From an uncultured Rhodobiaceae bacterium (GTDB taxonomy: Archaea > Thermoplasmatota > Poseidoniia > Poseidoniales > Poseidoniaceae): a stretch of 24,361 nt of DNA. The stretch is taken from the NCBI GenBank assembly GCA_937911445.1, contig CALDQY010000196.1, forward strand, positions 1 to 24,361, in the 5' to 3' direction. This document shows positions 1 through 6,545 of the stretch, piece after piece. Position numbers and translations under genes: made by a program. Numbering within the stretch: the stretch's first letter is position 1; the number at the start of each line of letters is the position of its first letter. Below the pieces are notes generated by a model. The model saw nothing but the letters and a program-made list of their open reading frames with translations. It was not told the origin of the DNA and ran no database searches.

Positions 1-1
1 C

Positions 2-286
2 ATTCAGAACCTCTTGCAGTGGGCGGAAATGAACGGGTGCGAGGGAAAGTCCCCTGACTCCAACTCGCCGTCTGTGTTCTACTCTGTCCAGTCCTTCACG
101 AACTGCGCAAACGGCACCGAAGTCTCGCTCGTCACGTTGTACGCCGCCGACCACAACCCCTACGAGGAGAGTTACGATGTGTTCCCCGGAAACGGAGGAA
201 CGGTGGATACCAACGGAATTGCATGGGAGTTCTTGTCCAGGTTCTCAAAGGAATCCAAGACATCATCCTCCGATCTTGGGCAATGA
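2..286 (+). CDS. Partial esterase / polyhydroxybutyrate depolymerase-like protein (C-terminal end)
   Basis: The reading frame is open from base 2, so the gene starts outside the window and only about 94 C-terminal residues are seen. A Trp-Ala-Glu-x-Asn-Gly-Cys stretch is followed by a second Cys (TNC) and a conserved-looking end (AADHNPY, then DTNGIAWEFLSRF). This pattern recalls the C-terminus of LpqC-type alpha/beta-hydrolases of the PHB depolymerase / feruloyl esterase group: a disulfide-forming Cys pair, the catalytic His in the loop before the last helix, and a final helix ending in W-x-F. The His in ADHN would be the catalytic residue (inference). Such enzymes are usually secreted and hydrolyse ester bonds in polymers. 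The nucleophile Ser and any signal peptide lie upstream and cannot be checked. The last 15 residues are Ser/Lys-rich and look like a tail. Confidence 0.6.
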   Translation: MQNLLQWAEMNGCEGKSPDSNSPSVFYSVQSFTNCANGTEVSLVTLYAADHNPYEESYDVFPGNGGTVDTNGIAWEFLSRFSKESKTSSSDLGQ

Positions 287-299
287 TTGGTACCTACTA

Positions 300-433
300 A
301 TGGGTGCAAAAACGCGCGTCAGGGGCAGAACAAAAGCGCGAAAGGTGATAAGGCAACCAACGTTGTTGTGCCTCATGGCAAAACGTTCCGAGGGTGATTC
401 CTCACTCGGAGGTGCTCGACAACGTGCGAGCAC
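300..433 (+). other. Hairpin-rich leader / possible structured RNA between esterase and methyltransferase
   Basis: Several inverted repeats follow each other. CGCGC at 313-317 pairs with GCGCG at 336-340. GGCA at 352-355 pairs with TGCC at 369-372 (weak). TCCGAG at 387-392 pairs with CTCGGA at 405-410; after a two-base GG bulge the stem continues with TGA/TCA and closes on a TTCC loop. GTGCTCG at 412-418 pairs with CGAGCAC at 427-433 around an 8-base loop. The frame that runs through here into the methyltransferase gives a Ser/Arg-rich stretch unlike the rest of the protein, so I treat it as non-coding. It could be a leader RNA, an independent small RNA, or terminator structures of the esterase gene. 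Confidence 0.35.
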
Positions 434-500
434 TGCCACGTCTGCCTTTGGCGTTTCGAAGCGAGAAAGCCATGATTCGTCCACCTACTACAACAGTCGT

Positions 501-1334
501 ATGAATGCGAATCTTGCATCAAGTCGTGATGTTGGATCGCCTCAGGATTTGCCAGAGCAATTCGAGAATGTCCTCCTGGAACAAGATGCTCGTTCTTTAC
601 CACTCCCAGACAATTGCGTTCAACTGGTCGTCACATCACCTCCGTACAATGCTTCGAAGGTGTACGATGACGATCTTTCCTTGCAAGAATACCTTCAATT
701 GCTTGAGGAGGTGTTCTCGGAATGCTATCGTGTTCTTTCTCCCGGTGGACGCATGGTCGTGAACGTCGCAAATCTAGGACGTAAACCGTACATTCCACTC
801 TCAACATACATCAACAACATCATGCTCAATCTTGGATTCTTGATGCGTGGTGAAATCATCTGGGATAAATCAGCGAGTGCTGGGTCATCGTGTGCCTGGG
901 GTTCGTTCCAGAGTGCATCAAATCCATGTTTGCGAGACATTCACGAATACCTGCTGGTGTTCTCGAAAGGCGATTACAAGATGCCACGTTCGAAGAAAGA
1001 GCGTGAAAACGGTCGAATCGATACCATCGAAAAACAGGAATTCATTGATCACACAAAATCGATTTGGAGATTTGCAACGGAACGGGCAAGCCGTGTCAAT
1101 CATCCTGCACCATTCCCCGTCGAACTTCCACGACGTTGCATTGAGTTGTACACCTTTGCAGGCGATGTTGTTCTCGATCCATTCAATGGTTCAGGAACAA
1201 CCTGTGTTGCAGCCAAACAAACAGGACGGACTTACATTGGCGTTGATTTATCATCCGAGTACTGCCAGATAGCAGAGGAACGGCTCAAACAAACGCCTGA
1301 ATTCGAGATGCCTGAATCAAAACCCGTGGCTTAA
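501..1334 (+). CDS. DNA methyltransferase, beta-type, probably N4-cytosine specific
   Basis: This is an S-adenosylmethionine-dependent DNA amino-methyltransferase of 277 residues from the chosen start. The catalytic motif IV, TSPPY, is at residues 45-49, and the Ser-Pro-Pro-Tyr form is typical of N4-cytosine enzymes. The SAM-binding motif DPFNGSGTT is at 226-234. Motif IV before motif I is the beta-class order. A nearby HPAPFPVELPRR stretch matches the motif X region. In-frame ATGs also exist at 300 and 375, but the extra residues are Ser/Arg-rich, lack family similarity and overlap strong hairpins; no clear Shine-Dalgarno decides among them. No restriction endonuclease gene is adjacent, so it looks like an orphan (solitary) methyltransferase that may mark DNA for regulation or repair, or belong to a system whose partner lies elsewhere. 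The N6-adenine alternative is less likely because D/NPPY is absent. Confidence 0.85.
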   Translation: MNANLASSRDVGSPQDLPEQFENVLLEQDARSLPLPDNCVQLVVTSPPYNASKVYDDDLSLQEYLQLLEEVFSECYRVLSPGGRMVVNVANLGRKPYIPLSTYINNIMLNLGFLMRGEIIWDKSASAGSSCAWGSFQSASNPCLRDIHEYLLVFSKGDYKMPRSKKERENGRIDTIEKQEFIDHTKSIWRFATERASRVNHPAPFPVELPRRCIELYTFAGDVVLDPFNGSGTTCVAAKQTGRTYIGVDLSSEYCQIAEERLKQTPEFEMPESKPVA

Positions 1335-1371
1335 TGTCTGCCACATGCGCAGTGATTTTCAATAACGATGC

Positions 1372-1378
1372 AGGAGGT
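1372..1378 (+). promoter_or_regulatory. Shine-Dalgarno site of the M24 peptidase gene
   Basis: AGGAGGT lies 5 bases before the ATG at 1384. It is a near-perfect complement of the 16S rRNA 3' end and fixes the start. Confidence 0.8.
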
Positions 1379-1383
1379 TAAGC

Positions 1384-2640
1384 ATGGCCGATTGGGATAT
1401 GACCGCTCTCTCTGGACCTGAGGGCGAGGATTGGCGCGTACCTGTTTCCGAACTTGAGAACCGTCTCGAACGCCTTGCAAGAGCCCTCCGTGTTGCTGCC
1501 CTACCTGGTGCATTGATTCAACATCCTGTTGATTTGTATTATTTCGCTGGAGGACGTCAAGACGGTTCGTTGTTCGTTCCAGCCGAAGATACAGAAGGCG
1601 ATGGTCCCATTTTCTTTGTACGCCGATCTCTAGAACGTGCCCGGTTTGAGGCTGGTGGAGACAACGCACCGTTCCAACTCGAAACCTTTCCACGGCTCAG
1701 CCAATTTGCAGATGTCCTGAAAACACGAGGTGTTTCAGGAGCTCCCGGATTACAGTTTGGTGAACTTCCATCTTCCTTTGCTCAACGGTTTGCTTCAGCC
1801 CTTTCTTCGTTAGGAGAGTGCAAAGATGTGACAGGAATTGTCCATCGACTACGAGAAGTCAAATCAGTATGGGAACAAGAACAAATGGCCCATGGATCTG
1901 AAATTCAAACTCGAATGTTCGAGGCCGTTGCTCAACTTGGACGTGAAGGCATATCGGAGCTTGACCTTGTTGCAGCAGCAGAATCTGTTAGTCGGAGCGA
2001 GGGCTTCGGTGGCCAAGTTCAGATGCGTCGTTTCCCACTGGAATGCAATCGTGGCGTCATCGTTTCTGGACGAGCAGGTGGTGTACCCTCGTTTTTTGAC
2101 TCTGCAATAGGCGGAGCAGGTCCTCACCCTTTGGCTGGAATGGGTTCAGGATTCAACAAAATCAAACCGAATGAACCCGTTCTCGTTGATCTCGTTCACG
2201 TTCATCGCGGTTATGTTGTCGACATGACGCGTATGTTTTCACTCGGCTCTCTCTCCGAAGAATGGCATCAGCGACTCGATGATATGATTGCTGTCAAGGA
2301 TGCTGTGGTGAAGGTTCTCAATCAAGGCGGTCTCTGCAGTCAAGCGTGGGTTGAAGGACAATCTCTTGCTCACGAACTCGGCCATGAGCAGCACCTCATG
2401 GGAATGCAACCAGATCAATCGAAATTCCTCGGCCATTCGGTAGGATTGCAACTCGATGAGTCACCTGTTGTTGCTGCAGGTTTTGACCGCCCGCTTCCTA
2501 TTGGTGGCACCATGGCCATCGAACCCAAGTTGGTGTATGCAGAGGGTAGCATTGGTTCAGAAGATACGTGGATTCGAAGTGAAGAGGGTATGCGTGCTGT
2601 CACAGCCCACGATGCTTGGCCATGGTTGACTGAATGGTAG
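1384..2640 (+). CDS. M24 family metallopeptidase (Xaa-Pro aminopeptidase-like)
   Basis: This is a 418-residue cytoplasmic protein with the two-domain layout of prolidase / Xaa-Pro aminopeptidase / creatinase proteins: an N-terminal creatinase-type domain to about residue 150, then a pita-bread catalytic domain. All five dinuclear metal ligands of the family can be picked out: D269, D280 (in GYVVDMTR), H351 (in LGHSVGLQLDE), E380 (in MAIEPK) and E393 (in SEDTWI). The expected role is removal of N-terminal residues before proline or cleavage of X-Pro dipeptides. M24B subfamilies also contain non-peptidase C-N hydrolases such as ectoine hydrolase and creatinase, so the substrate is not certain. 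The start is well supported by a strong Shine-Dalgarno. It follows the methyltransferase by 49 bases on the same strand and may be co-transcribed. No signal peptide is seen. Confidence 0.85.
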   Translation: MADWDMTALSGPEGEDWRVPVSELENRLERLARALRVAALPGALIQHPVDLYYFAGGRQDGSLFVPAEDTEGDGPIFFVRRSLERARFEAGGDNAPFQLETFPRLSQFADVLKTRGVSGAPGLQFGELPSSFAQRFASALSSLGECKDVTGIVHRLREVKSVWEQEQMAHGSEIQTRMFEAVAQLGREGISELDLVAAAESVSRSEGFGGQVQMRRFPLECNRGVIVSGRAGGVPSFFDSAIGGAGPHPLAGMGSGFNKIKPNEPVLVDLVHVHRGYVVDMTRMFSLGSLSEEWHQRLDDMIAVKDAVVKVLNQGGLCSQAWVEGQSLAHELGHEQHLMGMQPDQSKFLGHSVGLQLDESPVVAAGFDRPLPIGGTMAIEPKLVYAEGSIGSEDTWIRSEEGMRAVTAHDAWPWLTEW

Positions 2641-2689
2641 GAACCATGCATCACGGTGCGTTCAAAGAGGTGGAATGTGAGCATCCTCT

Positions 2690-3478
2690 ATGCCGGCTAA
2701 GCCATATGCTCCAAGTCACATTGGTTCCGTAGCGTCCACGTACACATCGATGAGGATTGCAGGAGCAGTCAAAGATTCACTCGTTGATTTGGTCTGTGAA
2801 GAGTTGGACCGCCTCGTACCATTGATGGAGGCTGCGACCCTCGATAACGATGCGGAGCGAAAGACACTGGATGACGCACAACGAACCCGGTTAAATTACA
2901 ACCGCACACGTGAACTCATGATCGACCGCATCAAACATGTCGAATCGGTAGGATCTGCAGCCGTTCAAGGTGGAATTGAACATCTTGAGAAATTCCTTGG
3001 CCGATTGATGCGACATTGTGAAGAAGCCGCAAGTCGCGATCGAGTATCAACCATCAAGCCTCGCCATCTTGAAATCGCTCTTCACTCAATGGGGAAAGGA
3101 ACCTCTTCCTCAGAAGATGAGGAAGAAGAACATCAGGAGGAAGAAGGTGTTGAAGTTCAGGGAGGTGGTATCATTACCATCACCCATGTCAAATCAATGT
3201 CTCGAACCCATGCGAAAATGGCCATTACAGATGACGCTGCTGAAGACCTTCTTTTGACCTACGGAGACATGGTTTCCGAACTTGAGAGTGATATTCGCAA
3301 GCATGCCAATCTTGGACGAGATCCAATGTACTTCATCGATTCTGTCAATCGTCTAAGTGCCTTGATGGCTTTTGGTTGGATTCGACGTATGCTGATGAAG
3401 GCTGCTGACAATGCTCGAGAACGAGGTTATTCTCGTATCGACATTGAACAAATTGTTCACATCGATCCATTTGAGTGA
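2690..3478 (+). CDS. Putative double histone-fold protein with acidic linker
   Basis: 262 residues with two segments that each read like a histone fold. In the N-terminal half, a helix (about 26-50) is followed by a charged insertion (50-85), a long helix (87-114), a basic loop and the motif STIKPRHLEIAL (120-131), which closely resembles the loop-2/helix-3 signature (KTIKxEDIxLAL) of archaeal histones. A very acidic Glu/Ser linker follows (about 140-155). In the C-terminal half, helix 182-204, long helix 213-245 and YSRIDIEQIVHI (247-258) repeat the same pattern. Histone folds pair two by two, so one chain could form an intramolecular dimer. An upstream in-frame TGA at 2678 rules out a longer start; a GAGGTG at 2667-2672 is rather far from the ATG. 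The downstream membrane protein begins in its stop codon region. The role could be chromatin or a TAF/NF-Y/CENP-like assembly; this is inference, as is the fold itself. Confidence 0.5.
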   Translation: MPAKPYAPSHIGSVASTYTSMRIAGAVKDSLVDLVCEELDRLVPLMEAATLDNDAERKTLDDAQRTRLNYNRTRELMIDRIKHVESVGSAAVQGGIEHLEKFLGRLMRHCEEAASRDRVSTIKPRHLEIALHSMGKGTSSSEDEEEEHQEEEGVEVQGGGIITITHVKSMSRTHAKMAITDDAAEDLLLTYGDMVSELESDIRKHANLGRDPMYFIDSVNRLSALMAFGWIRRMLMKAADNARERGYSRIDIEQIVHIDPFE

Positions 3479-3480
3479 CC

Positions 3481-4341
3481 ATGTTGATCACATCGATTCT
3501 TCTATCTGCATTGTTCGCAGGAATCGTCGCTACATTGGTCACGATTGCAATCGAAAAGTTTGGTGGTCGTACAGGGGGCGTTTTAGCAACCATTCCAACA
3601 ACCATTGTTCCAGCAGCACTTGGAATGTACAGCATTTCGGGAGAGACTGAATTTGCTCAATCGATGTCGATCGTTCCTCTTGGTATGATGGTGAACGCAA
3701 TCTTTCTATTGGTATGGATTCACGCACCTCAAAGATTTGGTTTGTCCCTTGTTGGAACAACGATTCTCTCTCTGGTTGTATGGACGTTGATTGGAAGCCT
3801 AGGGCTTCTTGTTTCAAGTGAATTGCAAGCATCCGGTGTTGCTGCATTGACCTACGCAGTTTCTGGATTAGGGTTGCTCATCCTCCTGGGTGTTTGGACG
3901 ACGTGGACTTCTCGTCCAGCTCCGAAAGGAAGTCGATCGGTCCGTCCATCGGTGCTTGTTTTGCGCGGTTCTGCGGCTGCAACAGCCATTGGTATCGCAG
4001 TATGGTTCTCAAGCCTCTCGTATCCATTTGTATCTGGATTGGTCAGCACGTTCCCAGCAATTTTCCTGACATCGATGATTGCGTTATGGCTCGCACAAGG
4101 CCAAGATGTTCCTCAGGGTGCAGCCGGACCAATGATGCTCGGTGGGGCGAGTGTTGGTGTCTATGCCGTTGTTGCTATTGTTCTCTTTCCAATGCTCGGA
4201 CCCGTTTTGGGTTCAATTGTCACTTGGTTAATTTCGATCATTGCATGGACCATTCCGGCCTACATCTATTTGCAATGGCGTCAATCGTTGACAAGCCTTG
4301 ACCAACGTTCCGAAGCAGGAACGTCAACGATGTCGAGCTGA
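3481..4341 (+). CDS. Polytopic membrane protein with internal duplication, function unknown
   Basis: I do not recognise the family. The 286-residue protein is very hydrophobic with about nine predicted membrane helices and a short polar tail. Two halves share a pattern: GGVLATIPTTIVPAALG near residue 35 and SGLVSTFPAIFLTSMIA near residue 180 occupy similar places after a first helix, suggesting an ancient duplication as in many small transporters. A conserved Pro in the middle of a helix in both halves would fit a substrate path (inference). The ATG at 3481 is preceded by GAGTGA, which also contains a GTG at 3475 overlapping the stop of the histone-fold gene, so a start two codons earlier is possible. 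Either way the two genes are translationally coupled. Its 3' end overlaps the convergent DUF59-like gene by 61 bases. Confidence 0.75.
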   Translation: MLITSILLSALFAGIVATLVTIAIEKFGGRTGGVLATIPTTIVPAALGMYSISGETEFAQSMSIVPLGMMVNAIFLLVWIHAPQRFGLSLVGTTILSLVVWTLIGSLGLLVSSELQASGVAALTYAVSGLGLLILLGVWTTWTSRPAPKGSRSVRPSVLVLRGSAAATAIGIAVWFSSLSYPFVSGLVSTFPAIFLTSMIALWLAQGQDVPQGAAGPMMLGGASVGVYAVVAIVLFPMLGPVLGSIVTWLISIIAWTIPAYIYLQWRQSLTSLDQRSEAGTSTMSS

Positions 4342-4577
4342 AGGGATACGACGCCTTTGATTTCAGAGAGGTGGCGACGTAATGCTCGTGCATCGATGAG
4401 ACAGCATGGGCAATGTGGCCTTGAGGGTTGATAGCGAATACGAACATCGCCCTCTTCGGAGATGTTGACCGCTTGGACATAGGTTGACTCTGTGAGTGGC
4501 TTGTCCATGTGAGGGTCTTGCCAGTTCCCCATCGCTTTGACCAAGCGACGCTGAAGTTTTTTTTGCAGACGATTCAT
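4281..4577 (-). CDS. DUF59 / MIP18-like iron-sulfur assembly protein (tentative)
   Basis: 98 residues. The N-terminal 20 residues are basic. The rest fits the small alpha-beta DUF59 (MIP18/SufT/PaaD) fold: a DPH segment near residue 22, strand-rich TYVQAVNISEEGDVRIRY, a Cys-rich turn PHCPCC (C54, C56, C57) where family members carry their reactive Cys, a helix, then GVVSLQLDIVDVP and a Trp close to the C-terminus. Family members help mature or deliver iron-sulfur clusters. The gene starts inside the stop of xseB (ATGA overlap at 4574-4577), so it is the third cistron of the exonuclease VII cluster. Its last 61 bases lie under the end of the convergent membrane protein gene. The assignment is by pattern only; an unrelated small protein is possible. 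Confidence 0.5.
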   Translation of the reverse strand: MNRLQKKLQRRLVKAMGNWQDPHMDKPLTESTYVQAVNISEEGDVRIRYQPSRPHCPCCLIDARALRRHLSEIKGVVSLQLDIVDVPASERWSRLVND

Positions 4578-4795
4578 TCCTTTTTCGCCTCTTCAATCAT
4601 CGCTTCTGCTTCAGGCAAACGTAGGTTTTCGAGACGTCCCTCAGCTTCTTTCAATTCGGCTTGACATCGCTCAAGCAATTTCGAGCCTTCTTCGAACCGT
4701 TCGAGTGTGGTTTCCAAATCCATTCCACCTCGCTCGAGTTCGGCTACGATGGCTTCCAGTCGTCGTAATGCATCGGAGTAGGTCTCTTCGGTCAT
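4574..4795 (-). CDS. xseB: Exodeoxyribonuclease VII small subunit
   Basis: 73 residues, the normal length for XseB. It has the typical helical hairpin sequence: TYSDALRRLEAIVAELERG, then a DLETTLERFEEG turn, and LLERCQAELKEAE. Several copies of this subunit bind the large subunit XseA and form the extended arm of exonuclease VII, which degrades single-stranded DNA from both ends to short oligonucleotides. Its start overlaps the xseA stop (4792-4795) and its stop overlaps the next start, both in ATGA arrangements, so the three proteins are probably made in fixed ratio. Exonuclease VII is a bacterial enzyme and a gain by transfer is likely (inference). Confidence 0.92.
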   Translation of the reverse strand: MTEETYSDALRRLEAIVAELERGGMDLETTLERFEEGSKLLERCQAELKEAEGRLENLRLPEAEAMIEEAKKE

Positions 4796-6039
4796 GTTTC
4801 TCCCTCGTGTTGTCGTATGTTGTCAATGTTTGCGTCAGCTTCACCGTCCGCAAATTGGAGTGAAACAGTCTGTCCCTTGCTAAGTTTCGAAACGCTGGAG
4901 ATGACGTTTCCATCACCATCAACACCCATCATGTAACCTCGCTCAAGGACGCGTTTTGGATGAGAAATCTGCAAAGCATTTCCAAGAACAGCAAGCCGCT
5001 GCTTGTGATATTGGAGTGCGGATGTGGTGCGTTGTTGAAGATCGTTCCCGAGTCGTTCGAGATGACGCACTGCCTCAGAGAGGCCTTTGCTTGGAGCGAG
5101 CTGCAACCGAAGTTTGAGTTGTTCGAGTTGTTGACGTGCATCGTTGAATTGGCGAAGAGAGCCCTGCATCATTCGATCCTCACAATCCATGAGATAGGCC
5201 AAATGATCGTCCACCAATGGAATGCAACATTCCACGGCATGACTTGGTGTTGAGGCACGTACATCAGCGACAAGGTCGCTGACGAGGATGTCCGATTCAT
5301 GCCCAACTGCAGAGATCACCGGTATGGGCATGGCAGCAATGGCACGGGCCACAGGCTCGAGGTTGAAGGCCCACAGGTCCTCTGGAGAACCGCCGCCGCG
5401 ACCAACAATCACAACGTCGCATGGAGGGACTGAGATGGCATCAGCGATGCTGTCTCGGCTGAGGTCTCGTGCAACGGCAAGTCCTCGAACAATTTCCTCG
5501 GCAGCACGGTCTCCTTGCACAGTGACCCCCACCACAGTCGTTCGGATTCCAGGCCATCTGGATTGCGACAGTTGCAACATATCCGCCAAGGCTGCAGAAC
5601 CTTTTCCTGTCACAATCACGAGATGTTTTGGGAACGATGGGAGTGATTTGCGTGGTCGATCAAGAACACCTTCTTGACGGAGTTGAAGCAGAAGTTTCTG
5701 CTTCTGTTGTTCCAGAGCTCCAATCTTCTGAATGAGCTCGATACGTTCGACAACAATTTGCAATTGCCCTCGAGCTGGATAGAGATCAACACTCCCAATG
5801 ACGAGAACCTCCTGCCCGTCTTTGATTCCATCAGGGATTCGACAGCGTCCTTTCCAAATAACTGCACTAATTTGGCCACCATCGTCTCGTAGACTAAAGT
5901 AAGTATGTCCAGAAGGATATGGTTTCCATTGACTGATTTCGCCCTTAAGCAAACAATGCTGATTGCGATCGTCAGAGCGTAGTCTTGCGCGTAATGCTTG
6001 GACGAACTTGCCAACGGGGGTTGGTTCAATTTCGTCCAT
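4792..6039 (-). CDS. xseA: Exodeoxyribonuclease VII large subunit
   Basis: 415 residues, close to the bacterial family length. An N-terminal OB fold for single-stranded DNA (about 8-105; LKGEISQWKPYPSGHTYFSL) is followed by the catalytic core with the family signatures VIVGRGGGSPEDLWAFN (211-226), SAVGHESD (243-250) and DLVADVRASTPSHA (255-268), then a long coiled-coil region (about 275-370) that binds XseB, and a C-terminal segment with RVLERGYMMG. It is a metal-independent processive single-strand DNA exonuclease involved in repair and mismatch correction in bacteria. It leads the xseA-xseB-DUF59-like overlap cluster, 35 bases after a small membrane protein gene. The upstream AAGAGAGA near the ATG is only a weak Shine-Dalgarno. 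Confidence 0.95.
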   Translation of the reverse strand: MDEIEPTPVGKFVQALRARLRSDDRNQHCLLKGEISQWKPYPSGHTYFSLRDDGGQISAVIWKGRCRIPDGIKDGQEVLVIGSVDLYPARGQLQIVVERIELIQKIGALEQQKQKLLLQLRQEGVLDRPRKSLPSFPKHLVIVTGKGSAALADMLQLSQSRWPGIRTTVVGVTVQGDRAAEEIVRGLAVARDLSRDSIADAISVPPCDVVIVGRGGGSPEDLWAFNLEPVARAIAAMPIPVISAVGHESDILVSDLVADVRASTPSHAVECCIPLVDDHLAYLMDCEDRMMQGSLRQFNDARQQLEQLKLRLQLAPSKGLSEAVRHLERLGNDLQQRTTSALQYHKQRLAVLGNALQISHPKRVLERGYMMGVDGDGNVISSVSKLSKGQTVSLQFADGEADANIDNIRQHEGET

Positions 6040-6074
6040 GTTCTCTCTTGATGTCCAAGGTTCTTGAACTCAAC

Positions 6075-6230
6075 TCAAGGGTCGTTCATGCGTCGATGAA
6101 AGGCTTGACGCTTCTCGACTTCTTCGAATTTCTTCTTGAGTTTTCGAACCAGAAATCGGCCTGCGATGTACAATGCGATCGAATTGATGACAAGAAGGAC
6201 CCATTCGATACCTCCCCATTCCTCAAACAT
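6075..6230 (-). CDS. Small single-pass membrane protein, 51 residues
   Basis: This short frame sits between ferredoxin and xseA. It begins MFEEWGGIEW, continues with one hydrophobic helix (about residues 9-28, VLLVINSIALYIAGRFLV) and ends in a highly charged Lys/Arg/Glu helix (29-50). A GAGGTGA element, overlapping the ferredoxin stop, lies about 7 bases before the ATG at 6230 and matches the 16S 3' end well; a nearer ATG at 6234 would stop after three codons. The layout predicts a short outside N-terminus, one membrane pass and a cytoplasmic positive tail. Function unknown; no family recognised. Its place in a compact same-strand cluster and the good ribosome-binding site argue that it is real. 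Confidence 0.65.
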   Translation of the reverse strand: MFEEWGGIEWVLLVINSIALYIAGRFLVRKLKKKFEEVEKRQAFHRRMNDP

Positions 6231-6239
6231 CCATTCACC

Positions 6240-6521
6240 TCAGAGCGGGGGCCTCACATCGATGTCAACGTCTCCTGATGGACAACCAATGCATCCGAGA
6301 CGCGCTTGTCCCTCAACCATGTCCTCATCAAGACCTGGCGGAAGTTCCTCAGGGAGTGGGACATCGCCTTTGAGGAGCGTAATCATACAGGTTCCACAGG
6401 TTCCTGATGTGCAGTTTGTAGGTATCACAACACCTGCTGTCTCAGCCAATTCAGCAAGTGGTACATCTGGCTCAACAATGGCTTGACCGAGGAGTTGAAC
6501 GCCACGGAAAAATCGAACCAC
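6240..6521 (-). CDS. 2Fe-2S ferredoxin, plant/adrenodoxin-like fold
   Basis: 93 residues. The cluster-binding pattern of a [2Fe-2S] ferredoxin is present: C37-x4-C42-x2-C45 (NCTSGTCGTC) and a distant Cys in RLGCIGCP (C77, with C80 as extra). The hydrophobic N-terminal strands and the final VDIDV strand fit the beta-grasp fold. It should carry single electrons in the cytoplasm; the partner is unknown. The start is a GTG at 6521, in the same frame as the upstream gene and only 24 bases after that gene's TGA; no ATG is available in between, and GAGGTGG overlaps the upstream stop. The 51-residue membrane protein follows after 9 bases. The nearness to a DUF59-like protein suggests an iron-sulfur theme in the cluster (inference). 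Confidence 0.9.
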   Translation of the reverse strand: MVRFFRGVQLLGQAIVEPDVPLAELAETAGVVIPTNCTSGTCGTCMITLLKGDVPLPEELPPGLDEDMVEGQARLGCIGCPSGDVDIDVRPPL

Positions 6522-6545
6522 GGCAGGCTGAGTGATGGTTCCACC

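Noticed and set aside
20..60. GCGAGGGAAAGTCCCC resembles the conserved GAGGAAAGTCC box of RNase P RNA
   Set aside because: The same bases are in a clear esterase-like reading frame, and no other RNase P conserved elements (such as AGATGAATG or ACAGAAC) follow at the expected places.
177..500. N-terminal extension of the methyltransferase reading frame
   Set aside because: It overlaps the esterase gene and the hairpin cluster and encodes a Ser/Arg-rich stretch unlike known family members; 501 is the simplest start.
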